Source: Candidatus Nomurabacteria bacterium GW2011_GWB1_40_7
GTDB lineage: Bacteria; Patescibacteriota; Minisyncoccia; Phycocordibacterales; UBA9973
DNA: 42,343 nt
Reading direction: 5' to 3'
NCBI GenBank assembly: GCA_000994705.1
Contig: LBZL01000001.1
Location: 11,207-53,549, forward strand
The translations under genes and the position numbers were made by a program. The notes below the pieces were generated by a model that was not told the origin of the DNA, made no database searches, and saw nothing but the letters and a program-made list of their open reading frames with translations. Below, one piece after another: positions 1 through 6,073 of the stretch; the stretch's first letter is position 1; every line of letters begins with the position of its first letter.

Positions 1-2
1 CG

Positions 3-278
3 CGAGGCGGCAAGCCCCGGCTTTCCGACCTAAGAGATTCCGGCTCCATAGAACAAGACGCGGATGTGGTAATGTTCATCCACCGCGAAGATAAAGGAAA
101 AGATGAGTCGGAGAAAACAAATATCGCGGAAATTTTAATTGAAAAGCATCGCAACGGCCCGACGGGTAAAATTGAGCTTTATTTTGATGAAAAAACCACC
201 ACTTTCTTAAATCTTGAAAAAAGCAATATCAGCGAATTCGCTCCGTCAAAAATAAGCGGGGAATTGGATGAATTCTAA
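3..278 (+). CDS. dnaB: Replicative DNA helicase DnaB, C-terminal fragment
   Basis: The frame is open from the window edge and reads through [19 protein letters not shown], the conserved RecA-like motor segment near the C-terminus of DnaB. It continues with FIHRED and [15 protein letters not shown], where DnaB contacts DNA and closes the ring. Only about 91 C-terminal residues lie in the window; the start is upstream. The GTG/ATG codons near 66-72 are internal. DnaB unwinds the replication fork as a hexamer. It lies 33 nt before recR on the same strand, so the two may be cotranscribed. The tail after the helicase core is short and acidic. Confidence 0.93.
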   Translation, partial: RGGKPRLSDLRDSGSIEQDADVVMFIHREDKGKDESEKTNIAEILIEKHRNGPTGKIELYFDEKTTTFLNLEKSNISEFAPSKISGELDEF

Positions 279-282
279 AATC

Positions 283-312
283 AATTACGAATTAAAAATT
301 ACGAATTACGAA
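283..312. repeat. ATTACGAATT-type AT-rich repeat abutting the recR start
   Basis: Three ATTACGAATT-like units fill the dnaB-recR gap and end directly at the recR ATG (acga|ATG). The same units, also ending at or near a start codon, lie upstream of dnaJ, rpsK and rpsD. No Shine-Dalgarno sequence is present. Confidence 0.7.
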
Positions 313-920
313 TGGATATAATCGACAGGTTAGCAGAAATTTTTAAAGAATTTCCCGGTATTGGAGAAAGGCAGGCAAAACGTTTTGTTTATTTTTTGAT
401 GGCCAGAAATTCTGCTTATAGTGAAAATCTGGTAGAGCTCATAAAAGATTTAAAAAAAGAAACGGCTCAATGTAAAGAATGTTTTAGGTTTTTTATTGTC
501 TCAAAAAACGAGAGGGTCTGCGATATCTGCGCTAACGCCAACACCGATTCCTCCGTCTTGATGATAGTAGAAAAAGATTCTGATTTAGAAAGTATAAGAA
601 AAAGCAGAGTTTATCATGGAAAATATTTTGTCCTGGGTGGGTTAGTCCCTATTGTTGAAAAAACTACCAAAAGCAGAGTCCGCATTTTAGAATTACAGGA
701 AAAAATAAAACGCGAAAAAGAATTAAAAGAAATAATTCTTGCTTTTTCCATAAGCCCTCAAGGCGACCATACTGATACTTATGTACGTCAGCAATTAAAA
801 GATATTTGCGACAAATCAAGTATAAAAATTTCTTCTCTCGGCAAAGGTCTCTCCACCGGCACGGAGCTCGAATATTCCGACAATGATACTCTAAAAAATG
901 CCCTAAAAAATAGACAGTAG
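312..920 (+). CDS. recR: Recombination mediator protein RecR
   Basis: RecR loads RecA at gaps together with RecF/RecO. The 202 residues match the usual family length. Visible are the N-terminal helix-hairpin-helix (FPGIGERQAKRF, residues 14-25), the four-cysteine zinc finger (C54, C57, C70, C73) and the Toprim domain from about residue 82, ending in the conserved GTELEYSD segment. ATG at 312 is the only start keeping the N-terminal helix and has no Shine-Dalgarno. The last 16 codons are repeated twice downstream (1632-1678, 2489-2535), which makes the 3' end an apparent boundary for inserted cassettes. Confidence 0.95.
   Translation: MDIIDRLAEIFKEFPGIGERQAKRFVYFLMARNSAYSENLVELIKDLKKETAQCKECFRFFIVSKNERVCDICANANTDSSVLMIVEKDSDLESIRKSRVYHGKYFVLGGLVPIVEKTTKSRVRILELQEKIKREKELKEIILAFSISPQGDHTDTYVRQQLKDICDKSSIKISSLGKGLSTGTELEYSDNDTLKNALKNRQ
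874..920 (+). repeat. recR 3'-end repeat, copy 1 (native)
   Basis: These 47 bp are the last codons of recR, encoding SDNDTLKNALKNRQ-stop. Two other 47-bp copies occur at 1632-1678 (3 differences) and 2489-2535. All differences fall at codon third positions and are synonymous, so the other copies look like pieces of genuine recR alleles rather than neutrally drifting duplicates. Confidence 0.9.
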
Positions 921-922
921 AA

Positions 923-950
923 AAGGCCAGCCCTTAATCGGGCTGGCCTT
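923..950 (+). terminator. recR terminator hairpin
   Basis: An 11-bp perfect stem (923-933 with 940-950) and 6-nt loop directly follow the recR stop. A related hairpin follows repeat copy 3 at 2538-2567, so the repeated unit includes the terminator there. The T-run after it is poor. Confidence 0.7.
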
Positions 951-967
951 CGATTGTTCTTAAAAAT

Positions 968-1315
968 TCAACCTCCTCTGTGTTGCGGGTTTTTTTCGTT
1001 GTCCATCCGGATAGCCTCTGCCAAAATTAGCAAGGCGACTCGAACCCGCGGACTCTGTCCGCCTCCCACAAGCGGCATACGAAACCGAAACGTACAAGAA
1101 AGCTCATTTGGATCAGGTTTGCCTATCACCTGTATCCATCCATCTCCATCAGGAGAAAAGGATATCCAAAGCGCTCCTTCTGGACTATCATCCTCGAATC
1201 GCGCGTACACCTCCTTGGTGGTCAGAGACGTTGGCCAAAAGTATGCTTCAAACAGAGCGTGGATGATTGACAACGGATCTTCCTCAATCGCTTTCTTGAG
1301 AATTGAAGTTTTCAT
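968..1315 (-). CDS. Hypothetical protein, 115 aa, cassette A second gene
   Basis: I do not recognise this family. I chose the ATG at 1315 over the longer frame from 1399 because it overlaps the upstream gene's TGA as ATGA, a classic coupling junction, with GAGG upstream. The protein is soluble and mixed alpha/beta, with an acidic N-terminal helix (KKAIEEDPLSIIHALFEAYF), a Trp-containing middle (ALWISFSPDGDGWIQVIGK) and a basic C-terminus. Codons are clearly GC-richer than dnaB/recR, suggesting transfer. It sits between recR 3'-end copies 1 and 2 and points against recR. Confidence 0.65.
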   Translation of the reverse strand: MKTSILKKAIEEDPLSIIHALFEAYFWPTSLTTKEVYARFEDDSPEGALWISFSPDGDGWIQVIGKPDPNELSCTFRFRMPLVGGGQSPRVRVALLILAEAIRMDNEKNPQHRGG

Positions 1316-1515
1316 TTTCCATACCTCGCTTTCCTGTAGGCCGAGTCGGCCTTTTTGGGTTGAATCTCGGTGAGTCTTTCCTGGAGTCTGCGAAAGCAAG
1401 CTAGCACCATCTTCCTCCCTCTCGGAGCGTTGTAGGTCGCATGAGCGACAAGCATAATTGAATCTGCCAAATGCTTACCGCATTTCTCGGCTACCGTTTC
1501 CTTATTTCCCAACAT
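1312..1515 (-). CDS. Hypothetical protein, 67 aa, cassette A first gene
   Basis: A small basic protein with no recognised family. Translation is supported by a strong Shine-Dalgarno (GGGAGG, 9 nt before the ATG) and by the 4-nt ATGA overlap with the following gene, so the two form one translationally coupled unit. The sequence is helical (LADSIMLVAHATYNAPRGRK, then a cysteine- and arginine-rich segment). GC-rich codons and a good Shine-Dalgarno set it apart from the AT-rich neighbours. Its leader shares a 13-nt motif with that of purB. Confidence 0.6.
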   Translation of the reverse strand: MLGNKETVAEKCGKHLADSIMLVAHATYNAPRGRKMVLACFRRLQERLTEIQPKKADSAYRKARYGK

Positions 1516-1541
1516 CGCAACAAACCTCCCTTCAGGGTTAT

Positions 1542-1554
1542 TATGTCAAAGGGC
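1542..1554 (-). promoter_or_regulatory. Leader motif shared with purB
   Basis: On the minus strand GCCCTTTGACATA lies 27 nt before the 67-aa gene; the identical 13-mer occurs in the purB leader (4044-4056), also followed by an A/T run, a CCCyTGAArGG stretch and the Shine-Dalgarno. TTTGACA resembles a -35 box, but no -10 follows at 17 nt, so its role is unclear. Confidence 0.4.
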
Positions 1555-1631
1555 AAATTTCGCCCGTCTATTATTTACACTATATTAAAACAAGAAAAAA
1601 GCAATAATGTCCTAACCATGTGAATTCAAAC

Positions 1632-1678
1632 ATTCCGACAATGACACTCTCAAAAACGCCCTAAAAAATAGACAGTAG
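1632..1678 (+). repeat. recR 3'-end repeat, copy 2
   Basis: 47 bp matching the last codons of recR at 44 of 47 positions. The three differences (GAT/GAC, CTA/CTC, AAT/AAC) are synonymous. No recR body precedes it and no hairpin follows it. The -35 box of the mntA promoter begins at its next base. Confidence 0.9.
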
Positions 1679-1706
1679 TTGAAAAACAAACAAGAATTGC
1701 TATAAT
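1679..1706 (+). promoter_or_regulatory. mntA promoter, leaderless type
   Basis: TTGAAA (1679-1684), 16-nt spacer, TATAAT (1701-1706), then exactly 6 nt to the mntA ATG. Transcription should start at or next to the start codon. Confidence 0.8.
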
Positions 1707-1712
1707 GTAAAT

Positions 1713-2084
1713 ATGAGAAAAAAGTTAATAATAATGTTTGGGTCGCAAATCTCCAAAAAAAACAACCTAGTTTCGGATTTTGATGTTGGAATTTTAGCCA
1801 AAAAGCCACTTACTATTGCAGACAGAACAAGGTTATCTGGATATTTGGCAAAAAAGTTTAATATAAATGAAGACAAAATAGATTTGACTGATTTGTATAC
1901 CGCCTCTCCTCTTTTGCTTTATGAGGTGGCCAAAAAGGGAAAACTTCTGGAGGGAAACGCTTTTGATTTTACTAGATTCCAAGTGCGAGCTTGGAAAATT
2001 TATCAAGACACCGCAAAATTTCGTCGTCTAAGCGGAAAAATGATTGAAAAATATGTCAAAGGAATTCATCTTCAAAAAACTTAA
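1713..2084 (+). CDS. mntA: MntA-type minimal nucleotidyltransferase antitoxin
   Basis: A minimal nucleotidyltransferase of 123 residues. The signature GSX10DXD is seen exactly: G10-S11, ten residues, D22-F23-D24. In characterised MntA-HepT pairs this enzyme adds AMP groups to the Tyr of the toxin's RX4HXY motif and so silences it. A second acidic site, DKIDLTDL, fits the third catalytic Asp. It is followed by, and overlaps by about 32 nt, an HEPN gene, the standard antitoxin-toxin order. The pair lies between recR 3'-end copies 2 and 3, as if carried as a cassette. AT-rich codons resemble the host. Confidence 0.88.
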   Translation: MRKKLIIMFGSQISKKNNLVSDFDVGILAKKPLTIADRTRLSGYLAKKFNINEDKIDLTDLYTASPLLLYEVAKKGKLLEGNAFDFTRFQVRAWKIYQDTAKFRRLSGKMIEKYVKGIHLQKT

Positions 2085-2478
2085 GCAAATAGCAACACTG
2101 ATTTCTGAAATGGAAGAAATTATATTCATTCCGTTTTCTGAGTTCAAAAAAAAATTTGTAAATGTCAGATCAGCCGAAAGAAACTTCCAATTAATTGTGG
2201 AACAAGCATGTGACATAAATAATCACATTCTTTTGGAAACAGGCCACGAAACTCCGGATACTTATCGAGCATCTTTCACGGGTCTGGAAAAAATTGGAAT
2301 TTTAGAAAATAAAATATCAAAAGAGTTGGTCAGAAGCGCTAATTTGCGAAATATCCTAATCCACGAATATGATTTTGATCAAGACAACTTTATCTTCTAT
2401 AAGTCTGTAAAAAAATTCATGCCTGTTTATAAAGAATATATAATAGCGATTCAAAAATATCTAAATAAAAAATCTTAA
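2053..2478 (+). CDS. hepT: HepT-like HEPN ribonuclease toxin
   Basis: An all-helical HEPN protein (DUF86 family) of about 141 residues. The catalytic/AMPylation motif RX4HXY is intact as RNILIHEY (R99, H104, Y106 from the ATG at 2053). HepT toxins are RNases, held inactive by AMPylation of that Tyr. An in-frame TTG at 2044 would add three residues; I prefer the ATG. It overlaps mntA, so the two are cotranslated. SAERNFQLIVEQACDINNHI is the usual helix carrying DUF86 core residues. Confidence 0.86.
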   Translation: MSKEFIFKKLKQIATLISEMEEIIFIPFSEFKKKFVNVRSAERNFQLIVEQACDINNHILLETGHETPDTYRASFTGLEKIGILENKISKELVRSANLRNILIHEYDFDQDNFIFYKSVKKFMPVYKEYIIAIQKYLNKKS

Positions 2479-2488
2479 TTCAGACTTA

Positions 2489-2535
2489 ATTCCGACAACG
2501 ACACTCTCAAAAACGCACTAAAAAATAGACAGTAG
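2489..2535 (+). repeat. recR 3'-end repeat, copy 3
   Basis: A third 47-bp copy that again encodes SDNDTLKNALKNRQ-stop with only synonymous differences. It is closer to copy 2 than to copy 1 (shared GAC, CTC, AAC) and is followed by a recR-type terminator hairpin. Confidence 0.9.
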
Positions 2536-2537
2536 AA

Positions 2538-2567
2538 AAGGGCCAGCCCGTAATCGGGCTGACCCTT
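2538..2567. terminator. Bidirectional hairpin between hepT and purB
   Basis: A 13-bp stem with one mismatch (2538-2550/2555-2567) and TAAT loop, similar to the hairpin after recR. It can end the mntA-hepT transcript and, with the TTTT on the other strand, the convergent purB transcript. Confidence 0.7.
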
Positions 2568-2582
2568 ATCGTATTTCAGATA

Positions 2583-4013
2583 TTACATTGATTTGAGATA
2601 TGCCTCAGCATTTCTGGCGATTTCGCAAGCCTTTGCCGTTGCATCACCAGTGTAGGCTCCAGGAGCGCTAAGCATCTGAAGTGTTTCTGCTGGAATGTTT
2701 TTCCAGATGTCTTCCTCTCCTACTGGATAATCCCAGACCGCACCCTTCACCGCTTCAAGCAGCGAAATACCATGCTCCTTTGCGTACGGCAAGGCAACAT
2801 GGTTCACCAGCTCGTGTGCATCACCTTCGAAACCTGCCATCTGCAGAGCTATGTAGATCGGCTCTGCAAGGATGGCGTCACCTTGAACTTTTAGATTTCG
2901 CTCACACGCAGTCTTGTCGACCGAAATGCGAGAGATGAAGGGCTTGCCGCCAGCTTCACGAAGTAGAGTGTTCAGCTGGTTGACGACGTTCACAACAATC
3001 GTCGGGAAATCCCGAGCGATAGAACTGCCAACCAAATCTCGTTGATGTTCGCTCGTCATGCATTCGAGCACCTTGTAGAACTCTACTTTGTTCTTCTTCC
3101 AGGTCCCTTCGAGATTCTCGAAATTAATCGGGTTCCTCTTGTGAGCCATGGTCGAAGAACCAACCTGCCCTGCTTCGAAGGGTTCCCCAAGTTCGGCGAT
3201 CTCGGTACGCATGAGGTGCCGTCCATCGAGTCCAAATTGGCCGAACGTAGCAGAGAGCTTCACACAAGCAAACAAGTAGTCCGCAAGTGGCTCCGGTGGG
3301 AGAATCTGCGTGCTGATCGGCGCGGGCTTAAGACCCAACTTCTCGAGCACTCGTTCTTCGAAGGTCTTGCTTCCGCAACGAGCGGAGATGCCAAGACCAA
3401 CCTGGGCATTGTACACGCCCACGGCACCCGAGATTTTTCCAACCAGTTTTTCCGCAGCAGCACTAGCGCTTTGAATGTTTGTAACAATCCGATTGAGAAT
3501 CGTCGCGAACCAGAAACCAACCGTGATGGGAAGAGCGTGTTGGCCGTGCGTTCGGCCAATCTGAGGCTGGTCAGCAAAACGGTAAACTTGCTCCGCAAAA
3601 TGCCCGATAACTTTGTTAGTGAGCCTTCTCACCACATTGTTGTGAGCCTGCACAAACTGCACGGCACGTGCAGTGTCAAGCGCATCATAACTCGTAAGCG
3701 GCACATGGACCCAACGACGAAGACTGGGTTCCATTTTGCTCTGGGCGATTCGCACCCAGGCACGAATGTCGTGCTTAGTTACTTTTCGCTCGATGTCATC
3801 GACCTCGCTCGTTTGTATCGCGCGAAGTTCTTGTTCAACCGCCGGAGTAAGTAGGTCGACGTCGGCTTTGGGAATAATCCCGATTTCTGCCAGTGTTATG
3901 ATTGTTGCGATCTCCACGTCGGCCACAGTACGAAATAGATTATCGTACCCAAAGTGTTTTTGAAGATCCTTTGGTTGGTAACGAGGATTTCCGGGAAGTG
4001 CTAAGTTTGACAT
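2583..4013 (-). CDS. purB: Adenylosuccinate lyase PurB
   Basis: Fumarase/aspartase-superfamily lyase of 476 residues, normal length. It splits SAICAR to AICAR plus fumarate and adenylosuccinate to AMP plus fumarate. Seen: TKHDIRAW near residue 80, GRTHGQHALP (general acid/base His around 156-159), and the signature loop GSSTMAHKRNP (285-295) with the catalytic Ser. Start by Shine-Dalgarno AAAGGAG before ATG. Codons are markedly GC-richer than in recR or rplU. It is divergent from the purC-purE fusion; together they cover AIR to AICAR. No other de novo purine gene is in the window, and purA is not seen either. Confidence 0.95.
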   Translation of the reverse strand: MSNLALPGNPRYQPKDLQKHFGYDNLFRTVADVEIATIITLAEIGIIPKADVDLLTPAVEQELRAIQTSEVDDIERKVTKHDIRAWVRIAQSKMEPSLRRWVHVPLTSYDALDTARAVQFVQAHNNVVRRLTNKVIGHFAEQVYRFADQPQIGRTHGQHALPITVGFWFATILNRIVTNIQSASAAAEKLVGKISGAVGVYNAQVGLGISARCGSKTFEERVLEKLGLKPAPISTQILPPEPLADYLFACVKLSATFGQFGLDGRHLMRTEIAELGEPFEAGQVGSSTMAHKRNPINFENLEGTWKKNKVEFYKVLECMTSEHQRDLVGSSIARDFPTIVVNVVNQLNTLLREAGGKPFISRISVDKTACERNLKVQGDAILAEPIYIALQMAGFEGDAHELVNHVALPYAKEHGISLLEAVKGAVWDYPVGEEDIWKNIPAETLQMLSAPGAYTGDATAKACEIARNAEAYLKSM

Positions 4014-4043
4014 GGGCAGCTCCTTTCAAGGGGTTAGAATATA

Positions 4044-4056
4044 TATGTCAAAGGGC
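4044..4056 (-). promoter_or_regulatory. purB leader motif shared with the 67-aa gene
   Basis: GCCCTTTGACATA on the minus strand, identical to 1542-1554, 31 nt before the purB ATG. It contains TTTGACA, but a properly spaced -10 is not evident. It could be part of a promoter or a conserved leader of one donor lineage. Confidence 0.4.
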
Positions 4057-4154
4057 GAATACGTTTTTGTAGACCCAAATTCAGACTATACCAAAACACA
4101 TAAAAAGCAACGCCAAATTTTTCTTTACTATTTTAGTTATTTGTGTCATATTTT

Positions 4155-4209
4155 GACTGGAATAAAAAACTGGGAATAACTCCCAAAAGCTGATACGGCT
4201 TTCCGTATC
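4155..4209 (+). promoter_or_regulatory. purCE promoter/leader region with two hairpins
   Basis: TTGACT at about 4154-4159 could be a -35 box with a weak AT-rich -10 about 17 nt on. Two hairpins follow: TGGGA/TCCCA (4171-4185) and a perfect 7-bp stem GATACGG/CCGTATC with a CTTT loop (4192-4209). The Shine-Dalgarno AAAGGGG lies 7 nt before the ATG. I do not recognise a known purine riboswitch. Confidence 0.4.
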
Positions 4210-4236
4210 GTTCGTTGAAAAGAAAGGGGTACAATC

Positions 4237-5562
4237 ATGGGAATACCAGAAGAGGCTCTTTCCTTCCCCCCCATTGCCGAGGGCAAGACAAAACGGATCT
4301 TTGAGATGACCGACGGACTCGCAAGGGTCATCGTTGTCTCCAAGGACGACATTACCGCTGGCGACGGCGCCAAGCACGACATCATTGACGGCAAGGCAAA
4401 ACTCGCCAATCAAACAACCTGCAACGTGTTCCGTCTTCTCAAAGACTGCGGTATTCCCGTGGCCTTTGAGGAAGAATTCGCATCCTCGGACATTCCCGCC
4501 TACGGATTCACGGCACCGAAATGCGCGATGCTACCCTACGAGGTCGTGGTTCGACGTGAAGCGCACGGCTCCTACCTGAAGCGTGCGCCACACCTGGCAA
4601 AGGGCCACATTTTTCCGCAACTCGTCCTTGAGTTCTATCTCAAAACCAGCGGAAAGAAATGGAAGAACCATGAGCTCGTCTGCGACGACCCGCTCATGAT
4701 CTACGACGCGGCCGAGAACCTGGTCCACCTCTACAACCCGAAGCAACCCAACCTCCCCCAAACGCCAGCACAGCCATTTTTGGTGCTTCCTGGGGAAGAA
4801 GTGGAAAGCAGGGGCAATGAGAGAGTTCTCCGGGAAATCATGGGAACCTGCGCGAAGACGACTTTTCTCATTCTCGAGAAGGCCTGGCAACTCCAGGGAA
4901 GAAAGCTCGTCGATTTCAAGGTGGAGTTCGGCCTCAGTCCCAACGGCGTGCTTATGCTTGCCGACGTGATTGACAACGACTCCTGGAGAGTCATGGACGC
5001 CTCCGGTGGCTACATCGATAAACAGGTCTACCGCGATGGCGGTGACCTGAACGAAGTGACGTCCAAGTACCAACAAGTTGCCGAGTTGACCAGCCGATTT
5101 TCTCTCCCGCACCAACAACTCATCCTCTGGCGTGGCTCGGACAAAGACGACTTCAACCTCTTTCACGGGCCACTCCGGAAGCTGATCCCAGGGTACGAGC
5201 TCAAAACCAGCGAAGTCACCTGCTCCATGCACAAACAACCAGCGCGTGCCTATCGGATGCTTCAGCGGCTCATCTCGGAGGTTCCAGACAGCGTACTCCT
5301 CGCCTATGTCGGCATGAGCAACGGCGCTGGTCCAACCCTCGCGGCCAATGCCACGGTACCGGTGATCACCGTGCCGGCGAGCTACAAAAAATTTCCGGAA
5401 GATGTATGGTCATCGCTCCGCATGCCGAGTAACGTGCCGGTCATGACCGTGCTCAACCCCGCGAACGCCGTGCTCGCGGCACTCCAAATCCTCGCCATAC
5501 GCAATCCTGCGATTTACGCCGCCCTGCGGTTCGAGCAGGAAAAGCGCTTGACGGAGATCTAA
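4237..5562 (+). CDS. Bifunctional SAICAR synthetase / AIR carboxylase (PurC-PurE fusion, PAICS-like)
   Basis: 441 residues. The N-terminal PurC domain (about 11-285) shows AEGKTKRIFE, KDDITAGDG, RREAHGSYLKR and ADVIDNDSWR. It joins aspartate to CAIR using ATP. The C-terminal PurE domain (about 293-441) shows RGSDKDD, CSMHKQPARAYR, GMSNGAGPTLAANATVPVI and DVWSSLRMPS; the last motif resembles animal PAICS, pointing to a class II PurE that carboxylates AIR directly with CO2. The domain order is that of vertebrate PAICS. GC-rich codons and a strong Shine-Dalgarno match purB and differ from rplU, suggesting joint acquisition. A strong terminator follows. Confidence 0.92.
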   Translation: MGIPEEALSFPPIAEGKTKRIFEMTDGLARVIVVSKDDITAGDGAKHDIIDGKAKLANQTTCNVFRLLKDCGIPVAFEEEFASSDIPAYGFTAPKCAMLPYEVVVRREAHGSYLKRAPHLAKGHIFPQLVLEFYLKTSGKKWKNHELVCDDPLMIYDAAENLVHLYNPKQPNLPQTPAQPFLVLPGEEVESRGNERVLREIMGTCAKTTFLILEKAWQLQGRKLVDFKVEFGLSPNGVLMLADVIDNDSWRVMDASGGYIDKQVYRDGGDLNEVTSKYQQVAELTSRFSLPHQQLILWRGSDKDDFNLFHGPLRKLIPGYELKTSEVTCSMHKQPARAYRMLQRLISEVPDSVLLAYVGMSNGAGPTLAANATVPVITVPASYKKFPEDVWSSLRMPSNVPVMTVLNPANAVLAALQILAIRNPAIYAALRFEQEKRLTEI

Positions 5563-5587
5563 AATCATCCCGTTCAGCAATGAACGC

Positions 5588-5630
5588 AATACTCCGGAGG
5601 GGTCACACCCTCTGGAGTATTTTGTTTTTT
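5588..5630 (+). terminator. purCE rho-independent terminator
   Basis: A 14-bp stem with one wobble (AATACTCCGGAGGG / CCCTCTGGAGTATT) around a 6-nt loop, followed by TTTGTTTTTT. Confidence 0.9.
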
Positions 5631-5642
5631 AATACAAATTAC

Positions 5643-5679
5643 AAAAAATCCCCATTCGACTATGCTCAGGGGATTTTTT
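5643..5679 (-). terminator. rplU terminator
   Basis: An inverted repeat AAAAAATCCCC / GGGGATTTTTT around a 15-nt loop, touching the rplU stop codon. It offers a T-run in either direction. Confidence 0.7.
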
Positions 5680-6013
5680 ATTTGATAGAAGTGATTTTTA
5701 CTTTGAAAAATGGCTGGCGGTGGCCGTTACGCTTTAGATAACGAGATTTTTGTTTATATTTTACAACCATCACTTTTCGAGAACGACCGATTTCTACAAT
5801 TTCTGCATCCACTTTCGCGCCTTTTATGTAAGGTGTACCTATGGTCGTATCTTTACCATCATCCACTAGCAAAACTTTATCGAAGGAAAGCTTATCTCCT
5901 TTTTTATACTCAATTCCTTTTGCCTTTATTTTCTCAATAGAAACGAAGCCCCCCTCGGAGACTTTGTATTGCTTGCCACCTGTAGCTATTACTGCAAATT
6001 CCCCCTTCTTCAT
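5678..6013 (-). CDS. rplU: 50S ribosomal protein L21
   Basis: 111 residues. Family landmarks are AVIATGGKQYKVSEG at the N-terminus, GKDTTIGTPYIKGAKVDAEIV in the middle and KYKQKSRYLKRNGHRQPFF at the C-terminus, the 23S rRNA-contacting loop. It stands alone: no rpmA follows, and the downstream neighbour is the convergent purCE gene. A TATAAT box lies 10 nt before the ATG and no Shine-Dalgarno is visible, so the leader must be very short. Confidence 0.95.
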   Translation of the reverse strand: MKKGEFAVIATGGKQYKVSEGGFVSIEKIKAKGIEYKKGDKLSFDKVLLVDDGKDTTIGTPYIKGAKVDAEIVEIGRSRKVMVVKYKQKSRYLKRNGHRQPFFKVKITSIK

Positions 6014-6023
6014 ATTGGCTTAT

Positions 6024-6029
6024 ATTATA
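6024..6029 (-). promoter_or_regulatory. rplU -10 box
   Basis: TATAAT on the minus strand, 10 nt before the rplU ATG, with TTGCCT 15 nt further upstream. The predicted leader is only a few bases. Confidence 0.6.
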
Positions 6030-6034
6030 TGATA

Positions 6035-6064
6035 TTTCACAAAAAGGCAACCTTCTGCTATAAT
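6035..6064 (+). promoter_or_regulatory. Promoter of the AI-2E family gene
   Basis: TTTCAC (6035-6040), 18-nt spacer, TATAAT (6059-6064), with the ATG 9 nt downstream: a near-leaderless arrangement divergent from the rplU promoter. Confidence 0.65.
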
Positions 6065-6073
6065 AACGCTTAT

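Noticed and set aside
954-1373. 139-codon plus-strand frame
   Set aside because: Lies antisense to the coupled two-gene unit, which has a strong Shine-Dalgarno and an ATGA junction; this frame has neither.
3042-3854. 270-codon plus-strand frame opposite purB
   Set aside because: It is antisense to a fully conserved PurB; no Shine-Dalgarno and no protein-like domain. GC-rich codons create long shadow frames.
4531-5238. 235-codon minus-strand frame opposite purCE
   Set aside because: Shadow of the conserved fusion protein in a GC-rich gene.
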